64,000 nucleotides of DNA from Anagrus nilaparvatae (Eukaryota > Arthropoda > Insecta > Hymenoptera > Mymaridae), in assembly GCA_022575985.1 (NCBI GenBank), contig JAKSXM010000247.1:2193501-2257500 (forward strand). Reading direction: 5' to 3'. Each line of letters starts with the position of its first letter. The first letter of the stretch is position 1. The notes under the pieces are model-generated. The model searched no databases and had not been told where the DNA came from. It saw only the letters and a list, made by a program, of their open reading frames with translations. The translations under genes were made by a program, and so were the position numbers. Positions 25,690-37,503 of this stretch are shown here, in pieces.

Positions 25690-26060
25690 TTAACATGGAA
25701 CATGTTTATAGGGAGGGGGTACTTCAAAACTTGAAAATTAAGGGGGGGGGGTAAAATTTGTCCTATTTAGGGGGGGTAAAATTAGTCCTATTTAAGGGGG
25801 AGAGGTCAAATTTGTCCTATTTAAGGGGGGGGGGTCAAATAAGACATAAAATAATTAGGTAAGTATATATAAATAAAAAAAATACTTTTAAAAGTCTTTG
25901 AAAAATCTTAGGGACTTAGAATAATATTAATTTAGGGACTTGGAATAAATCAGTTTCAGGGATTTGGAATAATTCAGGTTTAGGGACTTGGAGTAATATC
26001 GATTAAGGGACTTAGAATAATTCAGGTTTAGGGAATCAAAATAGTTTGGGTTTAGAATCT
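25690..26060. repeat. G-tract and 'gggacttagaataattcag' repeat cluster
   Basis: Four G-runs, spaced by 'taaaatttgtcctattta', are followed by at least five imperfect copies of a roughly 28-base unit containing 'tagggacttggaataat'. The same unit recurs elsewhere, on one strand or the other, at about 690-760, 22380-22440, 39400-39680, 50210-50290 and 59200-59290, always close to a homopolymer G or C tract and often near a CATGGAACATGTT motif. It is therefore a dispersed repeat family. Confidence 0.7.
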
Positions 26061-26319
26061 TAACAGCTAGTGAGGTGATAATTACAAATTATAAAAATAG
26101 GAAATTGTATTATAATGTTGAGTAACATTTGTATTATACCTAGTCCTCATCTGGAAGTAAACATGTTCCATGCATTTAGGTTGTATTATATTTACACAAA
26201 CCGGTTATAAGTTTTTTTTTCTTTCTCATTGACTAAAAGAAACAGACATAAAATCAGTTCTACAAAGGCAGGTGCTACTTAAGAATTACCGTATGTGTAG
26301 TCTCCATATCTCAACTACC

Positions 26320-26560
26320 AGATTAAGTCTATTGAATCTGTTCAAAAAAAGTTTATCAGATTCTTATCTTTTAAGACAAACACCCCAATGGATAGATTTG
26401 ATCATGACTATCATTTAATGTCCACCAGATTTAATTTACTAATTATACAAAGTATTCATCGTTACAACGATATGATGCTAGTCTGGAGGATATTGAATGA
26501 AGCGATTGACATAGAAGATCATCAAAATGCTACTTCAATCTCTCTGCAGGGATTGGCGCG
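26320..26560 (+). pseudogene. LINE reverse-transcriptase C-terminal fragment, plus copy
   Basis: Translated plus-strand DNA reads SIESVQKKFIRFLSFKTN, then MDRFDHDYHLMSTRF, then SIHRYNDMMLVWRIL. This is the pattern of the region after the reverse transcriptase in CR1/Jockey-like LINE proteins, which carry VQ..FLR...... RF..L....RR...D. It ends near DHQNA and is followed by an unrelated GC-rich hairpin. A nearly identical copy lies inverted at 26686-26997. Confidence 0.65.
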
Positions 26561-26592
26561 CGAAGCGCGCAGGGGGCGGAGCCTCCTAGTGA
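26548..26592. repeat. GC-rich hairpin motif GGCGCGCGAAGCGCGC
   Basis: GCGCGC-GAA-GCGCGC forms a perfect six-pair stem, directly followed by AGGGGGCGGAGCCTCCT, a second near-palindrome. The block is extremely GC-rich inside AT-rich DNA and breaks off the LINE fragment to its left. It resembles a terminal structure of a transposable element, such as a Helitron-type 3' hairpin, but no element could be delimited. Confidence 0.45.
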
Positions 26593-26685
26593 TATGAAAA
26601 AATAATAAAAATAGAAATATAGAGAAAAATTTTAAGTAAAAATTAGAGTGAATTTAGAATAAATCTAGTAATATTAAAATTATTG

Positions 26686-26997
26686 TTAATTATTAATATC
26701 AATTATTGTTATATTAGCAAATCCATCATCCAAAATATTCCAATCTCTTATTAGACGACAAGAAGTAAAATTATTTTGTAAATTACTTTTAATTTTAATC
26801 TCAAAATATGTTTTGGAGGATCTTAAATTATATTTATTAATTCTTTTAACAAAAGCATTTTGATGATCTTCTATGTCAATCGCTCCATTCAATATCCTCC
26901 AGACTAGCATCATATCGTTGTAACGATGAATACTTTGTATAGTTGGTAAATTAAATCTGGTGAACATTAAATGATAGTCATGATCAAATCTATCCAT
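26686..26997 (-). pseudogene. LINE reverse-transcriptase C-terminal fragment, inverted copy
   Basis: An open frame of 103 residues on the minus strand begins MDRFDHDYHLMFTRF and continues past the point where the plus copy ends, with INKYNLRSSKTYFEIKIKSN and SCRLIRDWNILDD, the typical tail of Jockey/CR1-type ORF2 (LR......F.....R....WN.LP). About 48 residues are shared almost exactly with the plus copy at 26388-26535, so the two form an inverted duplication with about 300 bases between them. The initiating Met is internal to the ancestral protein. Confidence 0.65.
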
Positions 26998-27584
26998 TGG
27001 GTATATATATACGACTACCAGTTTAAGATCTTAAGAAAAGTCAGCTGCTCCGCATAATTACTGTCCCAGCACAGGCTCGTAGGAGCCTCTTGGGATACCC
27101 TAAGTCGGTATCAGTCAATAAAAAATAAAAAAATTTTTTTTAAAATTTGCTAAAAAAGAGTAAAACAGACAATAATTAATAAATACTGTTTTCTCATTAT
27201 TATTAAGGATTATTTTTGTTATCAGCGTCCAAATAAGAATACCCAAAGCTAAATGAAAAAACTTATAACTGGTTTGTGTAAACCCAACCCAAATGCATGG
27301 AACATGTTTATATTATAGTAAAGTTCTTGATTCATTGGTCATTCACTAGTGATTCTACCCTATAAGAATTGCACCAAAATATCACTTGCTATTTTGCAAA
27401 CGTGGTTTGATTTTAACCAAATTAAGCGGTTAATTACCTTCGATTTAAAACTGTTAGTTATAAGTCGAGATACCTATGGCCGTCATTTATATAATTCGAC
27501 AAATTATGTACCAACAGGCAGTTAGATTCTCTGAAATCTTATTTAAATAACATAAACAGTAATATACATTTTACTATTTAAACA

Positions 27585-27695
27585 GAAAATAATAATAGTA
27601 CAAATTTCTTGGACATCACGGATACAAAAAATAATCATCAATTTGACTTTAATATATACAGAAAACCAATTACTATAGATCTCGTTATTCATGCA
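27585..27695 (+). pseudogene. Penelope-like element reverse-transcriptase fragment
   Basis: One open segment reads TNFLDITDTKNNHQFDFNIY followed by RKPITIDLVIHA. 'NFLDLTI......F.IYRKPT.TD..I' is characteristic of Penelope-like elements just downstream of the reverse-transcriptase core. No further coding sequence can be followed on either side, so it is a short remnant. Confidence 0.65.
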
Positions 27696-27699
27696 AAAA

Positions 27700-28448
27700 T
27701 TTTACCGCATCCTCTAAAATAAAGGTGACTTTGACAAATTTGTCATAAAGCATAACCCCTATTTTAGAGGGTTCGGTAAAATTTTAGCACAAAACTGATG
27801 TTGAATTTGAAATTAGCAGCCAACTTTACATATAGTTTTAATTATAAAAAATAAGTTTTATTTTAATTTTTTTTAACTACCACTATACAGCTTTTAAGGG
27901 TTGTAAATAGGACCAAAATGAATGAGACATGAATGTTAACAAAGTTTACTTAAATTTACATGCAAAATAATATGTTCAAACATTTTCCAATAAAATTTTA
28001 TACTTTTTTCATTAATTTCTCCAAAAATTTCCTAATAATGCCTAACCTACCCCCTTTCACCCCACTTTTGAGGTATATTTAAGGGTTGTAAGTGAATACT
28101 AATGTCAGATTCTGAAAGAGTGTGAAATTTTATTATAGGGATGAACTTTTTAGCCACGTATCTACAAGAGAATATATATATTTTTGCTCACTTCCAAATC
28201 TATTCGCCCTGGCGTTAATGAGTTAACATAAAATGTTATATAATTACCTAAAATCCTATCCCGTACATTATAGAGTTATGAGTTATAATTTTTACAACTA
28301 ATCGCAAATTTTAGTCACCTGAGTGAAATGTAATATTTTTGGTCACTGAAACCGATTTTGAAGGTTTCATCCATTTTCGGATGGCCAGTTTTGAGTAATG
28401 AACGCTATATCATAAATGGGCAAAAATTAGCAATTGCTAATTAGCCTA
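27700..28448. other. AT-rich DNA with no recognisable gene
   Basis: Nothing but short repeats is seen. At 27700-27790 an imperfect inverted repeat is present: 'attttaccgcatcctctaaaata' mirrors 'attttagagggttcggtaaaatttta', with a loop of about 40 bases. Confidence 0.4.
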
Positions 28449-28456
28449 TTTTTGGT

Positions 28457-29958
28457 TAGACCTGTTAAGAGAACGAGGCGAGGCGAGGTTCAACAAAATT
28501 TAGCGAGAACGAGAACGAGGCGGAGATCTGTCTCGCCTCGCCTCGACCTCGGGCGAGGTGAGAAAACATTTACCTCGTTCTCGGCCGAGAATTCCTCGCT
28601 TATAAACGAGGTGGTTACTAAAAAAAGTTCTTTTATTTTTTTTCTTTTTCATTTCCATCAGCTTTCAGGTTATTATAATAAATTATATATATATTTTTTA
28701 AACATTTCTTGCTATCTTTTTTGCTAGCTTTTTCCCCTTTCCATTTTTGAAAACTTTTTAACCTTGTGTCTAGTCCAAGGGCTGTATTCGAGTTCCGCAA
28801 ATCGGATTAAAACATACATGAGTTCCACAAATTTTAAGCTACTTAATTTTCAATATTTTAACGAATTCCGCAAAAAGATTATCCCTATTTTTTAAATTGT
28901 AGTAAGAATACTAAGGGGATGACAAGAAAAAATTTTTATAATGATTATAATCAGCTAATGATTTTCCAAGAAGTATAACTAACCAAAAGTATTTAAATAA
29001 ACTAGTAGCTATTCATTTACACGAACTTGATTACAACCAACGTCTTATAACAAGATATTGAATCAGATATTATCAGTCTCATGTCTGTTTTAAAGTGTTA
29101 GGGAAAATTGTTTTTTTGTCTTATCACCAAAAATGTGTATACTTTTTTTTATAAAAAATGGTATATTTACGTTTTTTGAGGAATTCGATATGCCTGAAGA
29201 TCAAGATATTTATCAAAAATAATCCCTTGAAAATAATTGGATGATCGGTTTAAGTATTAGCGGAATTCGTAAAGATTTTGGAGACAATTTTAGGGGATTA
29301 GCGGAACTTGAATACAGCCGATCTAAGATAAGCGAAGTACTATAAAACCAGTTGCACAGTCGGTAATGCTTCAAAATCTTATCCCTGCCTTTTTGAAATG
29401 CACCGATCAAAATTTCATCTAAGCGATTTCTATTAATTTTCTCATCCAAATCAAAAACAATTTTCTCTAATATTTCGTAGTTACGCATTTCTGAATTATT
29501 TTCACATAAGAATTTTATGGATAGTTTCAAATCTCGAAAAAAAGTTAACATATTTAAACTGCTATTCCACCGTGTTGGGCAATCTAATATTGGTTTGACA
29601 AATTGGATTTTAAAAGGTTGACAAAAATCTCTTAATTCTCCTATAAATAAACTGAAGATTCTAAAGTTTTATTAAAATCTAATACATCTTCTGAATGAAG
29701 CAAAGCATTACGGTTATCAAACAATGTATTATTACTAGATGCGTTGTCTAGTATGATACCGTCAATTTTTTTTAATTAGGCGTAATTTTTAAAAAAATTA
29801 CGAGGCAAAACGAGGCGAGGCGAGAACGAGGTTTTGGAAATTTGAATCTCGGTCTTGCCTCGGGTTAACGAGGTTTTAAAATTTTCAATCTCGCCTCGTT
29901 CTTGCCTCGTCTCGGAACGTATCAAACGAGGTTGCCTCGGTACCTCGTAACAGGTCTA
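28457..29958 (-). mobile_element. hAT transposon with 8-bp target duplication and decayed transposase
   Basis: The element is 1502 bases. The ends TAGACCTGTTAAGAGAACGAGG and, inverted, TAGACCTGTTACGAGGTACC are terminal inverted repeats. Both flanks carry TTTTTGGT (28449-28456 and 29959-29966), a perfect eight-base target duplication, the hallmark of hAT elements. The subterminal regions are rich in CGAGGCGAGG and CTCGCCTCG words, likely transposase binding sites. The minus strand encodes hAT transposase fragments: NASSNN-like and CPTRWNSSLNMLTFF (about 29552-29770), then RDKILKHYRLCNWFYSTSLILD-type sequence (29213-29551), with the RW motif and an interrupted C-terminal part. There are stops and the gene is far too short (a full hAT gene is about 600 codons), so it is non-autonomous now. 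Confidence 0.93.
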
Positions 29959-29966
29959 TTTTTGGT

Positions 29967-31123
29967 ATCCCTTAAGGTTTTGGGGTCGCTGATTACTATT
30001 TTGAAGACAGATTTTTAAAAATCAAAATGGCGGACTCAAAATGGTGTAGTTCTAACCTCAGAAACGGTGATTTTTGCTGTTTTAACCATTTTTATGTTGT
30101 CTAGTAAGTTTTTCGGACCGCAGTTGTCACGATTCATTTATTCATTTATTCATCCATTGCTGGCGCCTTGACTATTGAACTTAACATTTTTATGTTAAGC
30201 GCTTTTTGCAAAATAAAAACTAGCCAAAATACAGAACATTACAGTGGTTCAAAAGATTAGTACTATCTTCAAAATATTAATGAGTTTACATAAAATGCCC
30301 CCTATATAATTCATTTGTAACTTGCGCTGTAAACCCGCAATTCTTATTCAGAAACTTTATGGGAAAAGTTGGGTATGATGGGTGTATGCCGTCTGATGCC
30401 GTCCTTGATTGAATCTATTATTTTTTAGTGCGCATGCGTTTTATTCTGCTAACAAGAACAAAAACAAAAAGAACTACGAGTGTTGGTATAAAATATCTTG
30501 TATACGAGATTTTACAACAAATTCTTAAAATAATCGTATTTACAACCTTAATCAGGACAATTTAATTGCAAAAATTTTACATAGAAAAATAGCCTTCCAA
30601 AAGAAATTGCATGCTCCGCTCAAATTATATTAAAAATATTCAAAAAAAGTTCTATTTTTTTAAAAATATTAATATAGTTTTAAAATTTGTGCGAACCATA
30701 AAAAATGCCCATATACTATATAAAAAACTATAGTTTACTTGCTGAACAACAGTGTGCACAAGCAAAGCATCAACAAAAATGGTTTTTAATGCAAATGGAG
30801 GTTAAGTAAATCTAAGTAAGAACAAAAGTTTATTATTATTTACAATTAAATTTCTAATTTCGCTTTTGTTTATTAATTAAGCAACTAAGCAAGTATAAGT
30901 GTTACATAATAATATTGGAATTTGAAAAAACTACCCTATATTGGGTAATACTTTTTCATTCAAAATTTTCTGACCAAACATATACGTATATATAATAAAT
31001 GGCATTTTTTGAATTTTCTTATTCAGATACATTGATTTTATGCAAAGTCATTGGCTCTAAGGATAGATAAAAAAATGCACTTCAACATGAATAAAAATTT
31101 TTATTAATTCAAGAAAACTCAAA
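29967..31123. other. Region upstream of the THAP gene
   Basis: No coding sequence is recognised. It may contain the THAP promoter and 5' UTR. A small inverted repeat 'cttaacatttttatgttaag' lies at about 30179-30199. Confidence 0.4.
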
Positions 31124-34100
31124 ATGGAAAATAAATGTTGCGTTCCTGCATGTATAGATTCTTCAAAGAAAAAAAGAAAAAATGGCACTAAACAAGAGTC
31201 TATATTTTCGGCTCCACAGGTAAAAATTTATATGAACAATATCTTATTTTTGATTTGATTTATACAAATGTAATGTATATGTCGTAGTATAATAGACATT
31301 TCAGTAGAATAGAAAAGTAACATCTAAATAAAATTTAATAATTTACCAAATTTAAAGATCTTAATTTGAGATGTAATTTGAGATCATTTATAGCTCGAAA
31401 TATTGATTCGTTTATTTTGTTATAACAATTTTTATCATTTTCATAAACTATTGTTAATAAAAAATTAACGAGTCAACATTTCGAGCTGTAAATGGTCTCA
31501 AATTACGCGTTTTCAAAACCTTATGCTATATGCAAAATGTTATAATTTTATATTCTAAAAACCGATTATTGTACAGGATATATATATATATATCTGTTTT
31601 TTTTAATTTTAGAGTGCAAAATTACGATCGCTGTGGTCAAAAATTTTAAATGTTAATTTGGATAAACATAGTGGAATTTGTGAGCATCATTTTGAAGAAA
31701 AATATATTATTCGCCGGTATTCTTCTGGTCTTAAGCAAAAAAAAAGTATTTTAAAGAAAAATGCAATTCCAAATCCCTACTTGAATAAGCAGACCAAACG
31801 ATTGGTATCAAAAAAGAATAAGGTTTGAATAATAGAGATAATTTTTTTTTTGTCAGCGTCTACAAAGCAAGCTACATTTTCTCGGCATTGAGGAAGAAAT
31901 AGTACATTGCGAACCATGACCAGAAAACAGAAGGTCCTAATTCGCAGTTTATCATACTTGACTATCTACGTGGGATTCGGACCATCCTTTACTTTTCTGG
32001 CCATGGAACGTAATATGCTATTCTTTTGTCAAAGTGCGTATATTTATTTTATAAAGCTGATTCCGGAGCTATGTGAAAAGGAAATGTAATATCAGGCCTA
32101 TATCTTTCCGTCCGAATTATGTACAAGATTCATGTAGATCGTTGAAATTTTTTCTTTATTGTAAGAGAATAAGAAACACAGTAAAAAGAATTTAGGTTCA
32201 CAATATTACTACAGTTTAGTATTTTTACTACAATTTAGCAATATTATTACAAAAATAGTAAATTTACTACAAATTGTAGTAATTTTACTATACTGGAAAA
32301 AATTTTACTATTTTTTACTATACTTTTTACTATAAGTGTAGCAAAATTACGAAAATTTTTAGTAAAATTACTATACTTGTAGTAAATTAAAAATTTATTA
32401 ATAAGAGTTGCTTTTTAACCAATTGGGTGAATATTCAACCATAGCGGCTCTACTGTGGGTGTCTGGGTGAAAAAGTAATAAATTTTTATTTTATTACAAG
32501 TGTATTAATTTTACTATTTCTGTAGTAATGTTACTAAATTTTAGTAAAATTACTAAACTGTGCTATTTTTTACTATGTGGGATTCCGCATGAGATTATCA
32601 GACTTAAAAAAGTTCCAGTTTCGCAACCCATTGTTTTGTCAATTCCAAAGATAATCTAAATAATCTTTCGAATACTTATTGTAACATACATAAATGTCCA
32701 AATTCTGCAAAATTATACAGCATAAAAATAACAAAAAAAAAGTTTATATTAAACATGAAACAATTAAAAATAGTGCTTTCAATATTTTTGGCGTTTCTTA
32801 GCGTAAAAGGAGCGCGGAAAAATCTGGGCCAAATTTTACGCACGAGTTTTACGCTCTGGCAGGCAGCAAAAATTTTACAGCTTAGAAAACCCATGAAGAC
32901 TAAAATTTTAAATAGAAAAGGAAATTGTATTAAAAAAATAATCTAAAAATCCATACACGCAAAAAAAACAATAGTAAAATTAACCTCAACAAATTTAGTA
33001 AACAAAAATTAATAAACATTGGTAAATATAACCAAAAAATTAGTAAATTCTACTAAAAAAATTGAAGTTTTAGTTTTATAAACAAATTTTATTAGTGAAT
33101 TTTACTAAAAATTTATAGTGACTTTTAACCACACTGAACTTAGTAAACAAAATCGTTATTTTGGTTATATTTACTAATTTTTTATATGCGTGTATGATAA
33201 TCTTATTAAGCTCTTACGGAATTTGAACGTAAAAAGTTGCGGAACGATATACTAATCGCCAACGAATTCAATTTTAAAATGTTGCGGAACTCAGAAACTG
33301 ACAGTTCTCTAGATGCAGGAATAAATAGTTGTTTTAAAATCTACTTATTTAAAAAAAAAAGATGTATTAGATGTATAAAAAAAAAAGACGATTTCTAGTA
33401 AAATTTGTTAGTTATAATACATAGACTATATATGTCGATGACATTTATCATAGCAGCATACACCTACCCTATTTTTAAAAATTATTTTAAATGTAAATTT
33501 TAAAATAGTTTTCTTAAAATAAAAATTGAGATAAAATAATTCAAAAGTAATAACTGTTTTGTTAAATTTGATATTTTAGAAAAATTTTAACGTGTATGTT
33601 ACGAACATATGGGATTCAAGTATGTCACATGAAAATGAAGAATTCGAACCATATGTAATTAATTAATTAATTTATTAAAATTACAGGAACTTATTTTTAA
33701 CTTTTGAAAATTTATAATGTAAATTAATTAAATTTTAGGATTCGGATGAAGTATCGCATGACGAAATAATGGATGAAAATGATTTTAAAAATATAATGGA
33801 AGAAACTTTTTCAGAAAAAAATATATTAGTAAGTTAAGTTAAAATATTCATTTATGTAATTAAATATGGATATTACTAATAATATAAATTTTTTTATTAT
33901 AGGATAATCAAAATGATTTAAAAGATTTTATTTGTGAAATTTCTAAGAGATATGTTAAGGTACAAAAAAATTTTTCTTTTGCTTACAATTAGTTTGATAG
34001 TTTATCACTCTCAAAATTTATTTTATTTTAACTCTGTTTGAACTTAAATTTTACTTAATTTTTAGGGAGATCTCCAAACGGCATTAAAGTCTAGTAATAC

Positions 34101-36669
34101 TCAATTAAGCGAAAATAGCACTGAATTAAACGTGAGTATAGAAAATTATTTTTTCGTCGAACCATCAGTATCTAGCTGTATAAGAGCCTGGTACCAGACT
34201 AGGTTTACCTAATCTCTGCTGGTACATAAAAATAGATGCTTCAAATTGTAGCTTACCATTCTCATCTTCCATTCACTTAAAATTTTATAATAAATATTTG
34301 AAAAATAATATTATAAAAATATTTTTATCTAAAGAATAAATTTTTTTTTGGACTACAAATTTTGAGAATATAATTGGTCCTTTTTTAAAAGTAATGGATA
34401 CTAGATAATGTGAGTTTCGTCTCCGATTGAAATAATCAAATAGAAAAAAAGTAAAATAGATATCACAAATATTTACGTACAAGCCCCCATGGGAAAACGC
34501 CTAAATAGAATTTTAATTAAATTGAAATTCACATATTAATCCATGGAGAAGAAATGAACTTAATTAATATCTAAAGAACACCCTGTTCCCTCTTGTGGTA
34601 GTTCTAGAAAAAATTTTCAGTCAAAAAGCCAACAAAACAATCACCCCAGGATTACGGTACTTTTTATTTGACTAACAACTCACAGTAAAAAATAATGAAC
34701 ACAATTTTACTACCGTTTAGTAATTTACGATTTACTATAATTTTACTACAAAAATAGTAAATTTACTACAATTTTTAGTCATTTTACTACTAGTAGTAAT
34801 TTTACTACACTTGTATTGATATCTCAAATATTTTGCCAAAAAACTTAAGTATTCGTCAATCAGCAAAAAAGTGACTACGAAATAAAATTCTAAGCTTGCT
34901 AGAATTGTAATAACTACAAAGTTTTATTAACGTTACTAGACAATTTATATTTTTTATAATTTTCAAAATAATGTTGATATTTTTTCAAATTATACGCATT
35001 TTTAAATACCTATATCTATTTATTAATTTTTTTAATTTCAGGTACAACGGAAATCTATGGGCATTTACGAAATCTCAGAATATTTTCAAACAAATCCTAT
35101 TCCCATTGGTTGGAGTTGGATAATTAATTTTAAGAAAATTATATTTATTAATATTAACGGGTCTACATTAGAAAAAAAATGCTGCATAATTATAAGAGAA
35201 GATTTATCGTACTTGGTAAGTTATTTTTTTAAATAGAAAAAATTTTCTGAAACTATATCAAACAATATCACGTGTATAAAGTTTATTTTTGACGAATTCG
35301 ATGGTTAAAGGTTTAGTAGGATATTTCATATATATAAAGTGCAAAAAAGACATCCCGTAAAGGTCAGAAAATAGTCCATTTTGCCCTTTTCGGTCAAAAA
35401 AGCAAATTTTCTACCCTATGGAGGCGGCTTTTTGCCCATTATATATGAAACTATGATTTAAATCACGGGGCAAAATATGGGGTTCAACTTTTGCATGTTG
35501 TCTGCACTCGCTCGCTACACTTGCTCGTGCATTTGTTTAAAAAATAGCTGTACTATTTGCCTTTGTATCTAAATTCTTTTCAAAATATTGCTTTGATATT
35601 CATAAAGAAAATATATTTTTTTAGGTAACTACTAATGACCAAAAAATTAGCATCGCAGTACCAAAAATTAGTATTAATTCACCAGAAGACATTTTGTCTA
35701 TAATGCAGGAGGTTGAAAATTTAAAAATTTGTGAAGGGACAGGACTGATTAAAAAGTATATGTTCTTTTATAATTTTAATTAATTGTTTTAAGTTAAGAT
35801 GAAAATGATCCTTTGACATACACTTGAACTGGAAAACCAGTTTTTGATTATCATTCTTTTTAAAAACTAAGAAAAAAGTTCTTTTTTCAAAAAATAAAAT
35901 AAGAATAGAAGGAATAGAAAAAAAATTTTATTTTTAAAAACTAGAATTTTTTTCAGTAACTCAATTTTTTTTTTATACTAAAATTTTTGAACCTTTAATA
36001 CAAATTTTAATGATACAAAAATAGAGAAATTTATTTAAAATATTATTAATTTAATAATTTTTTAAAAATTTTTAGCCGATCTAAAAAATGTGCAGGGATA
36101 GTACCAGAAAATAAACTTAGCGATAAGATGAGATGTAATCTTTGTGAAGACTTCAGAAGGCAACAATTATGCAACCGGGCTAACAAAATAACAATAAGAG
36201 AATGTTTCGTTAATATTAACCCTGCATTTAAGAAAACAGATTTAAACTTTACAAAATTGAACTCATCTGAAAAGGTACATAAAGTAATTTATATATTGAA
36301 TAATTCAAAAAATACAACTATGAAATTAATAAAAAATTGAAAATATTGTAGAGCAATGGAAAATTCGTAGCAACGAATCAACTGGAGGAAAAGATAATGG
36401 TGAAAAACGCAATTTTCAAATTACCCAAAAGACAACGAGAATTCGTACAACTTTATTTTAATCAAAAGAATCCAAGTACAAATGTATCAAATTATAGTAT
36501 GTCATTATTAAACGAGTGTTTGTTGATGTACATAAGGAGTAACAAACTTTATAATTACATACGTTCAAGAAACATTATCCCAATTCCACCAAAAGATGTT
36601 TTATTAAAATTTGTAAATGAAATTCTTCCATCAAGCTCCAAAGGTCAACTTTTAATTTCAAATAATTAA
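31124..36669 (+). CDS. THAP-domain protein derived from a P-element-type transposase, no catalytic domain
   Basis: Ten exons join in consistent phase: 31124-31219, 31613-31822, 33580-33654, 33739-33828, 33903-33959, 34066-34131, 35042-35215, 35625-35755, 36076-36274 and 36352-36669, giving 471 residues. Residues 1-95 form a THAP zinc-binding DNA-binding domain: Cys5 and Cys10, Trp40, Cys55-X2-His58-Phe59, and NAIPNPY in place of the usual AVPTIF box. Acidic short exons follow (about 103-200). Residues 200-360 include a CCIIIRED strand and an RCNLCEDF Cys pair of unknown role. The end (about 385-455) matches the helix-turn-helix region of P-element/THAP9 transposases: LPKRQREFVQLYF ... YSMSLLNECLLMYIRSNKLYNYIRSRNIIPIPP. 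The RNase-H-like catalytic part that should follow is missing; no trace is seen before the next gene. All frames are intact. Weak point: the donor after exon 2 is GTTTGA. Confidence 0.8.
32177..32579. mobile_element. CACAGTAAAAAG foldback MITE in THAP intron 2
   Basis: Left end CACAGTAAAAAG and right end CTTTTTTACTATGTG-like TTTTTTACTATGTG are imperfect inverted repeats. The interior is a self-complementary mesh of TTTACTAC, GTAGTAAA and TTACTATT words. It also holds a 'gggtgaatattcaacc' block seen again near 53410. It is non-coding. Confidence 0.6.
32956..33192. mobile_element. CACGCAAAAAA foldback MITE flanked by TA
   Basis: CATACACGCAAAAAA at the left edge mirrors ATATGCGTGTATG at the right edge. 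Taking CACGC...GCGTG as the element, a TA dinucleotide lies on each side (32954-32955 and 33193-33194). The interior holds TTTAGTAAA and TTACTAAA words that fold back. This agrees with the TA target shown by the arm comparison in the deaminase intron. Confidence 0.65.
34687..34815. mobile_element. One-ended remnant of a CACAGTAAAAAA MITE in THAP intron 6
   Basis: CACAGTAAAAAATAATGAAC is followed by TTTACTAC/GTAGTAAT words as in the element at 32177-32579, but no second end is present. Confidence 0.5.
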
Positions 36670-37503
36670 GTAAATTTTTTAACTACCCAAATTATACCTA
36701 AAAATAATTAATATATATTTATTTGATCAAATTGATTAACTTAATTGTGATAGATGATTTTAAGTACAAGAAAAATTATTTTATTCGATATAAAAAAGTC
36801 ATTTAAATTATACGTAATATATAAATTATATATTTTAATTGTAAATAAAATGTGCAAATTTTAAATATAAGTGAGTTTCAGTTTTAATTTTTAAAATTAC
36901 AAATTTTATATACAAATACAAAAGAAAATATTTTTCAAGCTAATGTAAAAATTATTTTATTTAAACGAAATAAATATTTATAATTCAATATAATTCTTGA
37001 GTTTTATTAATTTCTCATATTTATCATGAAAATATAAAATTATTTTGTATTTATTTTTTTTTATTCAAAGCTTTTTAAACTTTCTGATACATTTAATAAT
37101 TTAAAGTTATTAAGCTGAAATCGCTTCACATTATTTTTTACCGGATTATGAACAATATTGAAAACATACCTACATTTTTTATAACATTGATTAATAAAAT
37201 TTTGTTTATTTATTGTTTTACATTAATGTTCTTTCATTTACCTATATAATAAGTTAATATTTAATATTTGAATTTTCAAATAATTTCTGCTGAATTACTA
37301 AGAACTAGAATCTTACTAGATTCCTTAATCCCGTAAAACGCCATTTTGATTATAGGGACTTTTATTGCTTCTTTACTTTGTAGTCTGCTAAATGTTTACT
37401 CTTCGAGTACTTATTTTTATTATGGTGGATATAGAATAGTCCATGTGGATTTTTAAGAAGAATTAATTCTTTTCTTATTAAATTTAAAATATCACATCCA
37501 AAA
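36670..37503. other. AT-rich spacer between the THAP and deaminase genes
   Basis: Both genes are on the plus strand, about 830 bases apart. AATAAA words at about 36844 and 36968 could serve the THAP gene. The 150 bases before the deaminase start may hold its promoter. No other feature is seen. Confidence 0.4.

Larger units (their letters stand above)
26158..27311. mobile_element. Composite repeat bounded by inverted CATGGAACATGTTT motifs
   Basis: The left edge (AAACATGTTCCATGCATTTAG, then TTACACAAACCGGTTATAAG) and the right edge (CTTATAACTGGTTTGTGTAA, then CTAAATGCATGG-like CATGGAACATGTTTATA) are reverse complements over about 55 bases. Inside are two oppositely oriented LINE 3' fragments, listed next. 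Single copies of the edge motif also occur near 545, 20925, 25694, 37975, 38070, 59150 and 59310. Confidence 0.65.
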
